In this document: piece after piece, positions 27,190 to 37,159 of the stretch | Position numbering within the stretch: the stretch's first letter is position 1 | Layout of the letters: each line of letters opens with the position of its first letter | Assembly: GCF_002949795.1 (NCBI RefSeq) | Contig: NZ_CP026692.1 | Span: forward strand, 3,890,545 to 3,954,544 | DNA length: 64,000 nt | From: Nostoc sp. 'Lobaria pulmonaria (5183) cyanobiont' | Lineage (GTDB): Bacteria > Cyanobacteriota > Cyanobacteriia > Cyanobacteriales > Nostocaceae | Direction of reading: 5' to 3' | Made by a program: the position numbers and the translations under genes | Notes under the pieces: generated by a model | What the model was told of the DNA's origin: nothing | Database searches by the model: none | Seen by the model: only the letters and a program-made list of their open reading frames with translations

Positions 27190-27828
27190 TTACTACAAGC
27201 GAAAACTTTAGTGCGTACTAAACAGATATATTCCTATAAGTTCTTTCCAAGATGTCAAAAACAGACCAGTTATCAAAAGGATGCTAGATTTTGCTCTACT
27301 AAGATTCGGGTTTAATTACTGCCATTGGAGAGAACTTTAAGCGGCTCCCGAAGTTTCAACCAAAGAAAGCCGCTCCCCATAAAGTTTAGTAGTTTTATTT
27401 AAATTATCTCATTAGAATTTGCTCTGATAAATTTTGTCAGCAAATATTAACCAAATCTTAAGATAGATATTTTGTTACTAAATATACAGTAATTTCTGTA
27501 GTTTAATTTTTGAATACAAGAACGGCTTCTTTTGTATTCGTCTGAAATGACTATAAACAAGGCTCTCTCAAGGCATTAGTCATAGGGATCAGTAAATATC
27601 TAAGCAGCATCTAATTGAAAAATAATTTATGTATCTAAAGTAGGAGGGTAAAATCACTGAAATTCTCGAATAATAGATAAAGATATGGGAAAGTTATCAA
27701 AGCTGAAGTTTTGTTTAAAATAATCAGCCAATATTACAGCAGTTTGTTAAGTTGGGTCAACCAGATTTTTTCCTGGTTTAACTAGTAGCTTTACCAAATA
27801 AAAAATAATTACAAATAGGGGTTTTAAA

Positions 27829-28008
27829 ATGCAGACAGTACAAAAGATTTACTGCCCAAATTGTGGTAGCCATGCGGAGCGTTATTATATTTATGATAGT
27901 CAATTAACTCGGACACAATGCCCAAGTTGTGACTATTTGATGATTAGTTGCACTCGCACTGGCAAAGTAATTGAAGCGTATGCTCCTGGCATTCATGCAC
28001 ACCGATAG
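27829..28008 (+). CDS. Small zinc-ribbon protein
   Basis: 59 residues: it opens MQTVQKIYCPNCGSHAERYY, has a second pair at TQCPSCDYLMISC, and ends in PGIHAHR. Two C-P-x-C knuckles about 22 residues apart are a zinc ribbon. The ribosome site AGGGG is 10 bases before the ATG. Homologues in filamentous cyanobacteria have sometimes been named after PriA because of the ribbon, but it lacks any helicase domain. Role unknown; nucleic-acid binding is a guess. It stands alone after a long repeat-rich gap. Confidence 0.78.
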   Translation: MQTVQKIYCPNCGSHAERYYIYDSQLTRTQCPSCDYLMISCTRTGKVIEAYAPGIHAHR

Positions 28009-28362
28009 CTAATAATAACAAATTAAAAATTGGAGAAGATTTTCTCTAATTTTTAATAAAAAAGTTATTTATCAAAATAGAATTTAGTGGGAATTGGAGT
28101 CTGACTGGCGCGCAGCAGTAGTGAGTCCGCTTACCTCTACGGGGAAACAAGCTACGCGCGTCGTCTTGTAAAGAACTTCTGAAGAAATATGTTTAATAAA
28201 TACGCTAAGTTGTCCTTTGCACGTTTCTGAAAAAGAAGATTTAGCGGTTTACATTTAGTAGGAGAATCAGGAGCTTGCTTTTTGCAAAGTAATTCTCCAC
28301 TTTCTTATTCAGAATTCTGGATTCTGTATTCTAAACTTTTTTCAACAGAAATTTTGAACACT
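28009..28362. other. Intergenic region
   Basis: Holds a GC-rich partial palindrome at 28107-28160 (GGCGCGCAGC with GCTACGCGCG) of dispersed-repeat style, otherwise nothing seen. Confidence 0.5.
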
Positions 28363-28836
28363 TTACAGGTTTTCTTTCTGTTGTCTAGGTTCTTGCTGTC
28401 GTCTCTGTTCTTGTAATCTAAATTGTTGATCTTGTCTGAGTTGTTGATCTTGTCTGAGTTGTTGATCTTGTATTCTCAACTGTTGCTGTTGTGTAAATTG
28501 TTGCTGTTGTAGTCTTGTTTCTTGCTGTTGTAGTCTAAATTGTTGCTGGCGTATCAGTTCTTCCCGTTGTCGTGTAAATTCTTGCTGTTGTATTTTCTGT
28601 TGTTGTTGCAGTTGTTGTGGTTGTTGAAGGTTTAGGCGTAGCCATGTATCCTTCAATTGCTCTTGTGTTTGCTGAGTTTGCTCCTCTTGTTGTTGTCTCA
28701 TTCTTTCTTGAAAAGACTCAGGTTGCTGAGGAATCGGTTGAATTATTTGTCCATAAGCAGGAGAATTCATCGGCAAAGCTTTTGCAAGAACAATCGCTAG
28801 TAGCCATAGTTTAAGCGTCAATGATCGATTCAACAT
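28363..28836 (-). CDS. Glutamine-rich exported protein
   Basis: 157 residues. The first 29 look like a signal peptide (RSLTLKLWLLAIVLAKALPM, then NSPAYGQ). The rest is extremely Gln/Arg/Glu-rich, with repeats such as LRQDQQ twice in a row and many QQQ runs, and would form a long charged helix. Low-complexity sequence gives no family. The CAG/CAA-type tract at DNA level suggests expansion by slippage. It may be a periplasmic filler or coiled coil; I cannot assign a function. Confidence 0.62.
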   Translation of the reverse strand: MLNRSLTLKLWLLAIVLAKALPMNSPAYGQIIQPIPQQPESFQERMRQQQEEQTQQTQEQLKDTWLRLNLQQPQQLQQQQKIQQQEFTRQREELIRQQQFRLQQQETRLQQQQFTQQQQLRIQDQQLRQDQQLRQDQQFRLQEQRRQQEPRQQKENL

Positions 28837-29076
28837 ACAGTTATTTGTTATCAGTTGGGTTGAGCGATCGCTTTATCCTGATGTATCTATTTTAGCGTTG
28901 TATTCTTGCAGCAATTGCCAACCTTCTGAGTTTGACTGGACTTCTCAAAACAAGATTTAGATAAATTACACGAACAGGTTCAGCACAGAGAGGATGGCTG
29001 GAGTATTCACCAATTCTGAATTCTGCTTTCTGACTCCTTTTTATTCCTTTGTTTAGTTACATTCATACCGTAATCA

Positions 29077-29742
29077 TCAACGCCATAAACCAAAATAGGC
29101 ACTAGTTGCTGCCGATTCCGATGCAATTAAGCGTTGAATTACATCCTCTGCTTGCGGTACTAAAGGATGGTGTGTGTGAACATAATCCAAAATGTTATAA
29201 AGATACCAAGGAGCAATACTAGGCACTAAACGTAATTGTTCTCGTATTCTATCAGCACATAAAAAACTGTGTTGGGTAAATTGACCATGCCAAAAATCAC
29301 GGGGTTGTAGATTAATATGTCCAACTCCACCCTGTCCCAAAACTGCGGCAGAAAATACTACTACTGGCGCTACTTTTGTCAACCAAGTAACTAACTCTGA
29401 CGAGACTGACGGATTTAAATGTTCCGCTACTTCTAAACAAATTGCCATATCAAATGTTCTGTTAGTGAATATATTAGTTATGGCAATTGAGTCGTTCAAA
29501 TTTACAAGATGAAATTCAACATTTAAATTAGAAAAATCCGGCTGAGAAAAACCATCAATAGCAGTTACTTTAACACCTAATTTTGCTAACTCTCTACTTA
29601 AATGCCCAGGGCCACAACCAAAATCTGCAACTGTTTTTGGTTGATACAAGTTGAAAATCGTCGTAGCTATAGTTTTATAATCAGTTTGAAAATATTTGCT
29701 ATTAAAAAAATTCTCATCGTAAAGAAGTGTAGATTCATTCAT
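29077..29742 (-). CDS. SAM-dependent class I methyltransferase
   Basis: 221 residues. VADFGCGPGHLSRELAKLGV is the SAM-binding glycine loop (motif I), VTAIDGFSQPDFS the acidic end of strand 2, and FDMAICLEVAEHLNPSVSSE the motif before the active site. The substrate is not evident; such small stand-alone enzymes methylate sugars, lipids or natural products. It lies 143 bases downstream of rlmN on the same strand, but the pair has no obvious common role. Catalytic type is clear, target is not. Confidence 0.85.
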   Translation of the reverse strand: MNESTLLYDENFFNSKYFQTDYKTIATTIFNLYQPKTVADFGCGPGHLSRELAKLGVKVTAIDGFSQPDFSNLNVEFHLVNLNDSIAITNIFTNRTFDMAICLEVAEHLNPSVSSELVTWLTKVAPVVVFSAAVLGQGGVGHINLQPRDFWHGQFTQHSFLCADRIREQLRLVPSIAPWYLYNILDYVHTHHPLVPQAEDVIQRLIASESAATSAYFGLWR

Positions 29743-29885
29743 TGGTATAGCAGCCCTAAATTCTTAGTAAGAAACAAAAAACAGAAGTATAAATACGTAC
29801 TTGAAAGCACTATGAGTATAATAGTGCGATTCGTTTAACCTAAACTTGTAGCTACGTGTTGATCAAAAAACTCTATGTAAAAATT

Positions 29886-30977
29886 TTAGTTTTTACTTGC
29901 TCTGAGTTGTCCACAAGCAGCATCAGCTTCTAAACCACGGGAATAACGGACACTAACAGCAGTATTTTGCTGCTTGAGAACGTTAACAAAAGCTTGAATG
30001 CGATCGCGGTTGGGGCGTTTGTAGTCTACTTCTTGGATGGGGTTGTAAGGAATCAAATTTACATGACTTTGGAATCCTCGCAGGCATTTTGAAAGTTCCA
30101 ATGCGTGTTCTGGTAAATCGTTAACACCCGCAAGGAGAACATATTCAAAAGTAACGCGGCGTCCAGTGATTTCCACATATTCCCGACATTCAGCCAGTAA
30201 ATCTTCTAGAGGATAGGCGCGGGCGCTGGGGATGAGTTTTTCTCGTAGTGCTTGGTTGGGTGCGTGGAGACTCACAGCTAGAGTGATTTGCAAATTGTTT
30301 TGCGCGAATTGACGGATGCGATCGCGAATCCCCACTGTAGAAACTGTAAGCGATCGCTGTCCTATACCGACATCTTGATTCAGGGATTTTAGGGCTGCTA
30401 GGACATTCTCAGTATTCAACAACGGTTCACCCAGTCCCATAAACACCACATTGCTAACTCGTTGCTGAAAATCTTCTTGCACAGTCAACACCTGATCAAT
30501 AATTTCGTGCCGTGCTAGGTTGCGTTTGTAGCCTCCCTTACCAGTAGCGCAGAAATCACACGCCATTGGGCAACCTACCTGAGTAGAAACACAAACTGTC
30601 AAACGGGCTTTTGGGCCTTCTCCCCTTTCTGCGAAGGTGGGGATGCCTACAGTTTCAATAATCTGCCCGTCTGTTAATCGTAAAAGATATTTCACAGTAC
30701 CATCGGCAGCCTCAGAGCGGTAATGTAAAATTGAGCGCCCAATGGGGATTTCTGCTACTTCTTTGCGCCATTGCTTAGAGAAGACAGAAATATCAGCTAG
30801 CGATCGCACCCCCTTGTCGTAGATCCATTCATGCAGTTGCTTTCCTCTGTAAGCAGGTTGTCCTTGTTGCTGCACCCAAGTGCTTAACTCCGCCAGAGAA
30901 GCACCTAGAAGGGGAGGGATTAATTCTGATTTTTCTGAGTTGAAGTCAACCTGAGATACAAGAGGCGTAGCAGACAT
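29886..30977 (-). CDS. rlmN: 23S rRNA (adenine2503-C2)-methyltransferase
   Basis: 363 residues. Radical-SAM enzyme that methylates A2503 of 23S rRNA (and A37 of some tRNAs) using a methyl-cysteine intermediate. The cluster motif is [24 protein letters not shown] is the glycine loop, and [11 protein letters not shown] near the C-terminus carries the second catalytic Cys. Length and [16 protein letters not shown] at the N-terminus agree with the family. No neighbour is functionally linked. Confidence 0.96.
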   Translation of the reverse strand: MSATPLVSQVDFNSEKSELIPPLLGASLAELSTWVQQQGQPAYRGKQLHEWIYDKGVRSLADISVFSKQWRKEVAEIPIGRSILHYRSEAADGTVKYLLRLTDGQIIETVGIPTFAERGEGPKARLTVCVSTQVGCPMACDFCATGKGGYKRNLARHEIIDQVLTVQEDFQQRVSNVVFMGLGEPLLNTENVLAALKSLNQDVGIGQRSLTVSTVGIRDRIRQFAQNNLQITLAVSLHAPNQALREKLIPSARAYPLEDLLAECREYVEITGRRVTFEYVLLAGVNDLPEHALELSKCLRGFQSHVNLIPYNPIQEVDYKRPNRDRIQAFVNVLKQQNTAVSVRYSRGLEADAACGQLRASKN

Positions 30978-31056
30978 AAAAAGATCGCGAGTTGATGTTG
31001 GATCTCTATCCTACACCTGCCAGATCGAGTTAGTCTTGACCAAAGAAGACGATAAA

Positions 31057-31410
31057 TTAACTAAAAGTTGTGCCATTCCAGCCCCACATTGCACCCTTAG
31101 CGTCTGCAAACTCAATGTAAATACGATTTTTCGGCACACCTAGAGTTTGGTTAATCTGCTGGCAAAAGTCTTGACTCATTGCTGCGGTTTGATCTGGCTT
31201 CATCGTGCCAATGCTCTTAATTTCAATGTAGCAAACCGGGTCTGTATTTCCCGCAAAAGTCATAGGAATTTCTGGCTCAAAAGCAGTCATTACATAAGAT
31301 TCTGGTTTTCCCAAATGTTTCGCTAACTTGGCTGATAGGTTTAAAAGCATTGACTCAATTTCAGCTTTTTGAGGAGCAGATGCAGAAGTTTGCACTTTAA
31401 TTAAAGGCAT
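31057..31410 (-). CDS. MIF/phenylpyruvate tautomerase-family protein
   Basis: 117 residues beginning MPLIKVQTSAS, with the catalytic Pro2 exposed once Met is removed. ESYVMTAFEPEIPMTFAGN and YIEIKSIGTM are family segments, and RIYIEFADAKGAMWGWNGTTF is the C-terminal signature. It probably forms a trimer and tautomerises a keto-enol substrate; the natural one is unknown. It lies 80 bases upstream of rlmN on the same strand. Confidence 0.9.
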   Translation of the reverse strand: MPLIKVQTSASAPQKAEIESMLLNLSAKLAKHLGKPESYVMTAFEPEIPMTFAGNTDPVCYIEIKSIGTMKPDQTAAMSQDFCQQINQTLGVPKNRIYIEFADAKGAMWGWNGTTFS

Positions 31411-31463
31411 AGTAACGAATTGGAGTTTTGGATTTTATTACACTGTTATAGTTTATCGAAACG

Positions 31464-31526
31464 CAGAGGCAATGGGGAGATAAGGGAGATGAGGGAGACA
31501 AGGAGAATAACCAATGCCCAATGCCC
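31464..31526. repeat. Purine-rich heptamer-type repeat
   Basis: Units of the GGGAGAT and GGGAGAC type followed by CCAATGCCCAATGCCC. Located between cobM and the MIF-family gene. Confidence 0.6.
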
Positions 31527-31660
31527 TAGGAATAAGAATTAAATAACATACAATTTATGTCCCTGACTTACCTCACCCTCAATCCCTCTCCGATATATTG
31601 GAGAGGGAAGCAAGATAGAGGATGAAGTTTTGCATTTTATTTAATCCACGTTCCTAGCCT

Positions 31661-32485
31661 TTAGTGATGAGATGAGCGAAATAGGTGATTATGTTCGGGA
31701 TGATATAAACGCGATCGCCCTGTTGTTGTCGAGAGTCCTGGACTGATTATATAAAGTGTAGTGCGAATTAGTTTTTCTTGATGAGTGCAATCTGCCATTT
31801 GATTCAGAGGGACAACCCTAATTTTTTCATCGGGCCAGCCGATGCGAAAGCAAATCGCAATCAGGGTTTCGGCTGGATAGTGTTCGAGTAGTTTAGCTTG
31901 GGCATTTTCGACGTGACGCGCACTCAAATACAGGCAAAGGCTAGCCTGATGTGCTGCAAGAGTGGCTAATTCTTCGGCGACAGGGACTTCTGTACGTCCG
32001 CTGATGCGTGTCAAAATGATGGTTTGAACTAAACCAGGTACAGTCAGTTCTACTTTGAGTTTGGCAGCAGCAGCTTGAAAGGCGCTGATACCAGGGATGA
32101 CTTCAAAAGGAATATCTGCCTCTCTTAGGAGGTGCATTTGCTCGTGGATGGCGCTGTAGAGACTAGGATCGCCAGAATGGAGACGGACTAGAGATTTGTG
32201 CTGCGATCGCACTCTATCGATCGTAATCGCCAAAATTTCTTCTAAAGTTTGATTTGCAGTTCTAATTATCTCCGCATCTTTTCGGCAAAGTTCTAAAATT
32301 TGTTCGGGTATTAAAGAATCAGCAAATAAAATCACATCAGCAACAGCCAGTAGTTTCTGTGCCTTCACCGTTAATAAATCAGGATCTCCAGGGCCTGCTC
32401 CGACAATATACACAGACGGTTCTACAGCATATAGTGTTTTTTTATATCTTAGGCTTTCTGTATATTCACTTTTAAAAGAACCCAC
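31661..32485 (-). CDS. cobM: Precorrin-4 C11-methyltransferase
   Basis: 274 residues. SAM uroporphyrin/tetrapyrrole methylase family. VYIVGAGPGDPDLLTVKAQK is the N-terminal signature, LVRLHSGDPSLYSAIHEQM the second, and FEVIPGISAFQAAAAKL the third; LTRISGRTEVP fits CobM/CbiF rather than CobI or CobJ. It methylates C11 in cobalamin synthesis. The first 23 residues are an unaligned extension, so the start could be further in. No other cob gene is in the window. Confidence 0.92.
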   Translation of the reverse strand: MGSFKSEYTESLRYKKTLYAVEPSVYIVGAGPGDPDLLTVKAQKLLAVADVILFADSLIPEQILELCRKDAEIIRTANQTLEEILAITIDRVRSQHKSLVRLHSGDPSLYSAIHEQMHLLREADIPFEVIPGISAFQAAAAKLKVELTVPGLVQTIILTRISGRTEVPVAEELATLAAHQASLCLYLSARHVENAQAKLLEHYPAETLIAICFRIGWPDEKIRVVPLNQMADCTHQEKLIRTTLYIISPGLSTTTGRSRLYHPEHNHLFRSSHH

Positions 32486-32582
32486 GGCAATCCCTCAAAA
32501 AATTTTTTGATATTTTCTCAGTATCTTTCCGGATTCACCCTCTTTCGCTAGTAGAGAGTAATGGTAGATGCACCCTGGTTAA

Positions 32583-32615
32583 GCCCTAGAGAATACTCTG
32601 GGGCATTTTTTATTT
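32583..32615 (+). terminator. Terminator-like hairpin on the plus strand
   Basis: GCCCTAGAG pairs with CTCTGGGGC (one G-U), followed by TTTTTTATTTTT. The flanking protein genes are on the minus strand, so it would end some other plus-strand transcript. Confidence 0.65.
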
Positions 32616-32648
32616 TTGGGCATTGGGCATGGGGCATTGGGCATTGAA
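32615..32648. repeat. GGGCATT heptamer array
   Basis: Four or five units GGGCATT/GGGCATG in tandem, directly after the terminator-like hairpin and before lgt. Confidence 0.85.
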
Positions 32649-32694
32649 TATTTCATTATGCTCTCTTTTCCACATACCCTTCATCCCTAGTCCC

Positions 32695-33570
32695 TCATCT
32701 CCCACTCTCCCCATTTCCCTTAAGAGTAGGAACTACGTCTGGTAAAGGGCGTTTGAGTAAGTAAAGCCAAGCTAATCCAACTAATCCCAATAGAATTCCT
32801 AAACTACTGACTACTTGTGCCATCCGTAATGGCCCCAGCATCAAGCTATCAGTGCGAAAGCCTTCAATCCACAAGCGTCCTAAGCTGTAGGCTGGCCAGT
32901 AAATTAGAAACAGTGTGCCTACCTTGAGACGTGGCTTACCGGATAAAGACCAGAAAAACAATGTTATTAGTAGCGTAAACACCATTAAATCCCATAGAGA
33001 TTCGTAGAGGAAGGTGGGATGAAAGTAATCGAAACTAACATATTCTAAAGGACGATGGTCTGCTGGAATATAGAGCTTCCAGGGTAAATTAGTCGGAGCG
33101 CCAAAAGCTTCAGAATTAAAGAAATTGCCCCAACGTCCGATCGCCTGCCCTAAAATCAGCGAAGGTGCTACTAAATCTGCCAGTTGCCAGAAAGAAACCT
33201 GCTTGATTCTGGCAAAGATTAACGCAGCCACAACGCCACCAAGAATCGCTCCATGAATGGCAATACCTCCTTCCCAGATCGCAAAAATTTTTCCTGGAGT
33301 TGGGGCATATTTTGACCACTCAAAAAAAACGTAATATAGTCGTGCGCCAGGAATTGCCCCAATCAACAACCAAAAGAACAAATCGCCTAGCAACTCAGGA
33401 TTAATGTTACGGCGCTTTGCCAAATTCTGGGAAAGGATGACGCCAATTAACACTGCTGTGGCAATTAACAAGCCGTACCAACGAATACTTAGTGGCCCTA
33501 TTTTCACCAGAATCGGTCCTGGAGAAGTAAATTGAAACGCCAAGGGCAAAGTGGGAAAATCCAGTGCCAT
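32695..33570 (-). CDS. lgt: Prolipoprotein diacylglyceryl transferase
   Basis: 291 residues, about seven membrane spans. It moves diacylglycerol from phosphatidylglycerol to the lipobox cysteine of prolipoproteins. Seen are [41 protein letters not shown] and the signature [20 protein letters not shown]. The C-terminal arm with [13 protein letters not shown] completes the pattern. A candidate substrate in this window is the lipoprotein at 50845-51327. It is separated from cobM by a hairpin and repeats. Confidence 0.95.
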   Translation of the reverse strand: MALDFPTLPLAFQFTSPGPILVKIGPLSIRWYGLLIATAVLIGVILSQNLAKRRNINPELLGDLFFWLLIGAIPGARLYYVFFEWSKYAPTPGKIFAIWEGGIAIHGAILGGVVAALIFARIKQVSFWQLADLVAPSLILGQAIGRWGNFFNSEAFGAPTNLPWKLYIPADHRPLEYVSFDYFHPTFLYESLWDLMVFTLLITLFFWSLSGKPRLKVGTLFLIYWPAYSLGRLWIEGFRTDSLMLGPLRMAQVVSSLGILLGLVGLAWLYLLKRPLPDVVPTLKGNGESGR

Positions 33571-33599
33571 GAAAAATTACCTAGAAAAGTTCTTTAACT

Positions 33600-33632
33600 A
33601 CCCGCGTACTTCGCTAAGTACGGGGTTTCTTG
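33600..33632. other. GC-rich hairpin upstream of lgt
   Basis: CCCGCGTACTT pairs imperfectly with AAGTACGGGG around CGCT, followed by TTTCTT on the plus strand. Could be a repeat or part of the lgt leader. Confidence 0.45.
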
Positions 33633-33865
33633 TGTCTCGAATACTGTAACTACACTTGAATCTTCCACAATATCGTGGGGACGTAAATAAAAATCCAGTA
33701 TTCATATTTAGGAGTCTAGTTCCTAACGCTTAGTTGAGCATAACTTGTGCCACTAAAACAATTGACTTTACCATCCTTACCGAGAGCGCAAGATGGTAGA
33801 TTTGAGTAAGTTACACAAAATGGTTTCGATATAATCACCTAAACAACTTTGATATATTTAAAATT

Positions 33866-34417
33866 GTGATCGCTATTTATCCTGGTAGCTTCGACCCCAT
33901 TACCTTGGGACACCTCGATCTCATCGGGCGCGGTAGTCGGCTGTTTGAGCGGGTGATTGTTGCTGTACTGCGGAACCCTAACAAAATGCCACTTTTTAGT
34001 GTGGAGCAACGGCTAGATCAGATCCGTCTTTCTACACAACATCTACCGAATGTAGAAGTAGACAGCTTTGATGGTCTTACCGTCAACTATGCCCAAATGC
34101 GACAAGCACAAGTTTTGATCCGGGGTTTACGTGCTGTGTCAGATTTTGAAGTGGAACTGCAAATGGCTCACACCAATAAAACTCTTTCTACCCAAATAGA
34201 AACAGTTTTTCTCGCAACCTCAAATGAGTATAGTTTTTTAAGTAGTAGTGTGGTAAAAGAGATTGCAAGGTTTGGTGGCTCTATCGATCATCTCGTTCCC
34301 CCACACATTGCCCTAGATATATACCAATGCTACAATCAGAACTCTCCAATGTTGAACCCAATCTCAACGGAAGCAATCCCTCCCCTCAAGAGTATCTCGG
34401 TGGAGAGGGAAGCATAA
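33866..34417 (+). CDS. coaD: Phosphopantetheine adenylyltransferase
   Basis: 183 residues, starting with GTG at 33866. It adenylates 4'-phosphopantetheine in coenzyme A synthesis. [16 protein letters not shown] has the T/HxGH nucleotidyl-transfer motif, [18 protein letters not shown] the substrate loop, and [18 protein letters not shown] the ATP loop. The core ends near residue 155; the last 28 residues are an extra tail. That tail is encoded by DNA that overlaps the next gene by 91 bases in another frame. Confidence 0.95.
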   Translation: MIAIYPGSFDPITLGHLDLIGRGSRLFERVIVAVLRNPNKMPLFSVEQRLDQIRLSTQHLPNVEVDSFDGLTVNYAQMRQAQVLIRGLRAVSDFEVELQMAHTNKTLSTQIETVFLATSNEYSFLSSSVVKEIARFGGSIDHLVPPHIALDIYQCYNQNSPMLNPISTEAIPPLKSISVEREA

Positions 34418-34995
34418 ATATTCAGGAGGAACTCAACCGCCTAGAGGAAATGGTTCTCTCTAGTCTCAGGATTCCTTTGACGGGACGCACTCTCATAGAT
34501 GAAGAAAAGCTGCTAGATCAGCTTGATTACATCCGGCTCGCTTTACCATCGCTTTTTCAAGAAGCAGCAGCTATCCTCAACCAAAAGGACGAAATTCTGC
34601 TGGAAGCGGAAGAGTATGGACAGCAGGTTGTTGAGGCCGCACAAGCAAAAAGAGCGCAAATTTTAGCTGAAAGCGATATTATTCAACAGGCCGAACAAGA
34701 AGCTGAACAACTGCGGCGACAAGTGCAACAAGAGTGTGAGGCAATAATGCAAGAAACTCTCTCCGAAATTGAGCGTAAACGGTATGCTTGTCAACAAGAG
34801 TTAGAGCAAATGAGGCAAACTGCGATCGCTCAGGCTCAAGAAATCGAAGATGGTGCTGATGCTTATGCTGATGGCATCCTGGAAAATATTGAGCAGGATC
34901 TCAAGCAGATGTTACGAATTATCACCAACGGACGGCAACAATTGCAAATTGATAACCTCACTCAGCGCAATTCACCTCCAGGTAAGAAAAAATAG
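34327..34995 (+). CDS. Coiled-coil protein downstream of coaD
   Basis: 222 residues. The first 33 are low complexity. A short conserved part follows ([20 protein letters not shown], then [18 protein letters not shown]), then a long charged helix ([39 protein letters not shown]) of the kind seen in DivIVA-like and ATP-synthase b-like proteins. A scaffold role is inferred, nothing more. Its ATG lies inside coaD, a 91-base overlap, so translation is probably coupled. A later start would shorten the overlap. Confidence 0.75.
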   Translation: MLQSELSNVEPNLNGSNPSPQEYLGGEGSINIQEELNRLEEMVLSSLRIPLTGRTLIDEEKLLDQLDYIRLALPSLFQEAAAILNQKDEILLEAEEYGQQVVEAAQAKRAQILAESDIIQQAEQEAEQLRRQVQQECEAIMQETLSEIERKRYACQQELEQMRQTAIAQAQEIEDGADAYADGILENIEQDLKQMLRIITNGRQQLQIDNLTQRNSPPGKKK

Positions 34996-35145
34996 AGGTT
35001 ATAACCAGAGATGGGAAAAAATTCTCGGTTGGGTTAAGCAACAGCGAAACCCAACAATTTTTATAAATAAAGACTTTTGCTTTTCTATACCTAACTGGTA
35101 AGAGATTTAAAATTTTGACTTTTAATTAAACAGGGTTTTTCTAAA

Positions 35146-35472
35146 ATGCTTACTTTAGCTCAAGTTAACTTTGGAGCAAATTCAGCTAGTATACTGGGAC
35201 TTCTTTATTTGCTTTTAGGAGTAGTTTACTTGATTTTTATGGTATTTTGGCTAGTCAAATATGGAGCAAGACTTACGAGTTGGGCTTTAGCACTTTATAT
35301 TATCCAAGCGATATTTACACCAATTATAATGTTATTGTGTGGGTTTATTTTAACTTTCCAAGGCTGGCGATTAGATCCAATTCTTCAATTTGGGCAGCTT
35401 TTATTGAGCTTATTAATTATTTACCTACTTATCAAAGATATTGTAATTAATACAGTTTACAGAAATAGATGA
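35146..35472 (+). CDS. Ycf66 family membrane protein
   Basis: 108 residues with about three membrane spans. LLCGFILTFQGWRLDPILQF is the hallmark of Ycf66, a family of cyanobacteria and some plastids with no settled function. The N-terminal NFGANSASILGLLYLLLGVV also fits. This member is short and lacks the long hydrophilic C-terminal tail of some homologues. It is separated from the coiled-coil gene by 150 bases on the same strand. Confidence 0.83.
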   Translation: MLTLAQVNFGANSASILGLLYLLLGVVYLIFMVFWLVKYGARLTSWALALYIIQAIFTPIIMLLCGFILTFQGWRLDPILQFGQLLLSLLIIYLLIKDIVINTVYRNR

Positions 35473-35529
35473 TTTTAGAATTGAGATAATTTAATTAATA
35501 AAATTAGTCTTTAAAAGTCAGAAAAATGG

Positions 35530-35740
35530 GTACTGGGTAGCTCTTTAGACAGAGCTATTTCATTCTCATTTAGCCCGCCTCAGAATGAATTCTGAGTCTA
35601 ATAGCGAAAGTCATCCAAAGATGACTGAGAAAAGGTTATAGTCCGTTTTAACAGACTTTAGCTAAAAGCCAAAGAACTTTAGTTCTGGGCGGTTTATGTA
35701 TAGAATGATATAGCCCTACTCTTTAGGGATTTTAAATGGT
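35530..35740. repeat. Cluster of small inverted repeats
   Basis: Several hairpins in tandem: AGCTCT/AGAGCT, CTCAGAAT/ATTCTGAG, GTCATC/GATGAC, and AGTCCGTTTTAACAGACTTT near 35640-35659. This is dispersed-repeat DNA between the convergent Ycf66 and TldE-type genes. Confidence 0.65.
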
Positions 35741-35792
35741 TGCTCTATTTCCGCAGTGGGGTACTAGCTTTTGATTTTTCGTTAGCAGATGA

Positions 35793-37139
35793 TTACAAAG
35801 TATATGTAAAATCTTCCACCAGCATACCTGGAACTAAACTACCTCCAAGTTGGCGACTTTCATAAGTACCTACTTCGGGAATGAATTCTTGAAAAGTGGT
35901 AAAATCCACTAACTTATCTCCCCAAAAGCGATAGAGACTTTCATCAAAACGTAAGTTTTCAATGGGGGCAATAATTTCTCCATTTTCTACCCAAAAACAA
36001 GCATAACGGGTCATACCTGTGATTCTACCAGTTTGGCGATCGCTCCAATTCAAGTAATGCAAATTCGATACATATAATCCTGTATCTAAACTCGGAAGAA
36101 TCTGCTCAAAGACTAAATTCCCAGTACTGACTTCTGGCGCTCGTAAAGTCTCTGAACCATTAGCGCCGTTGGCAATTTTTTGATATTCCTTAGCAGTGCG
36201 AGAATTCACCAGAGTATTTACCAAATATCCTTTTTCTATTACAGGTAACTCCGGTGCTGCCATTTCTCCCAATTCATTAAATCGCGGCACTAATCCCCGC
36301 TGAAAATTTTCTTTTAGACTAAATTTTAGAGAAAGTTGTTTTTCTTGACGCGATAAAACAGCTAAAGCACTGTTTCCTTGTTGGATATCAGCTTCGCTTA
36401 CCGCTCCCCAAGAAAGCATCAATAATAAATCTGCAACAGCAGCAGGTGCAAAATAAGTTTTGTACTGTCCCCGTGGCAGTTCTTTAGTTGGGCGAGCAAG
36501 CAATTCTAGTTGTTTTTTAGTTTCGCTAATTTTGGCTATATATTTAGATTGATTCCAATCATTCCCGGCAAATGTGCCCTTAACTGCTTGTCCCGATGGG
36601 GAAAATAGAGAATAATCTAAGGTAAAAGAATCAGTAGCAAACCAGTGTTTTTGACCGCTAGAATCACCATAAGCTTTAATTACCACTCCTCCTGCGTATA
36701 TTCCTGTAAAATCCAATTCAGCAACTAGTTCTAGCACAGTCGGGACTACTGCTTCAGCCGCCAATAAATTTCCAGAATGTATTTCTCTACTGATATTATT
36801 TCCTGATGGCAAAACTAGATATGGATCGACGGGTAGTAGAATAAGTTCGTCACGTAGTTCTTGCAAAGCAGTATATGCTAACTGCCAGTCTACCTCCCAA
36901 TTTCCAGTAAAGGGAAACTGTTGAACACTGTTGCGCCGATCTTGCATCAAAGTTAGTTCTATCCAACCATCAGCAACACAACCAGTTTGTCGCACTTTCG
37001 CATGATTAAAACGAGTAAATTGACTTATTTCACTGCTGAGTCTCACAGTGAATTGTTCATCTTCTGCTTTTTTGAGCAGCAGACTTTCAATCAGTCGATT
37101 AAAGCTGACTTCTAACGCAGATAATTCCTCAATTTTCAT
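35793..37139 (-). CDS. TldE/PmbA-type metallopeptidase partner subunit
   Basis: 448 residues. Member of the TldD/PmbA family without the HExxxH zinc site; LLADLLLMLSWGAV-like helix and EKGYLVNTLVNSRTAKEYQK and YACFWVENGEIIAPIENLRF mark the second half. The E subunit of TldD/E shapes the active-site tunnel that degrades unfolded peptides; some pairs process RiPP precursors or gyrase-inhibitor peptides. The matching TldD gene lies upstream on the same strand, 247 bases away, supporting a heterodimer. Confidence 0.87.
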   Translation of the reverse strand: MKIEELSALEVSFNRLIESLLLKKAEDEQFTVRLSSEISQFTRFNHAKVRQTGCVADGWIELTLMQDRRNSVQQFPFTGNWEVDWQLAYTALQELRDELILLPVDPYLVLPSGNNISREIHSGNLLAAEAVVPTVLELVAELDFTGIYAGGVVIKAYGDSSGQKHWFATDSFTLDYSLFSPSGQAVKGTFAGNDWNQSKYIAKISETKKQLELLARPTKELPRGQYKTYFAPAAVADLLLMLSWGAVSEADIQQGNSALAVLSRQEKQLSLKFSLKENFQRGLVPRFNELGEMAAPELPVIEKGYLVNTLVNSRTAKEYQKIANGANGSETLRAPEVSTGNLVFEQILPSLDTGLYVSNLHYLNWSDRQTGRITGMTRYACFWVENGEIIAPIENLRFDESLYRFWGDKLVDFTTFQEFIPEVGTYESRQLGGSLVPGMLVEDFTYTL

Positions 37140-37159
37140 AGATATTAAATATTAATAGG

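Larger units (their letters stand above)
26868..27828. other. Repeat-bearing intergenic region
   Basis: Nearly 1 kb without a gene. It carries the long palindrome at 27002-27058, the related hairpin at 27155-27189, an AGCGGCT/AGCCGCT inverted repeat around 27340-27373, and AT-rich DNA beyond. Confidence 0.6.
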
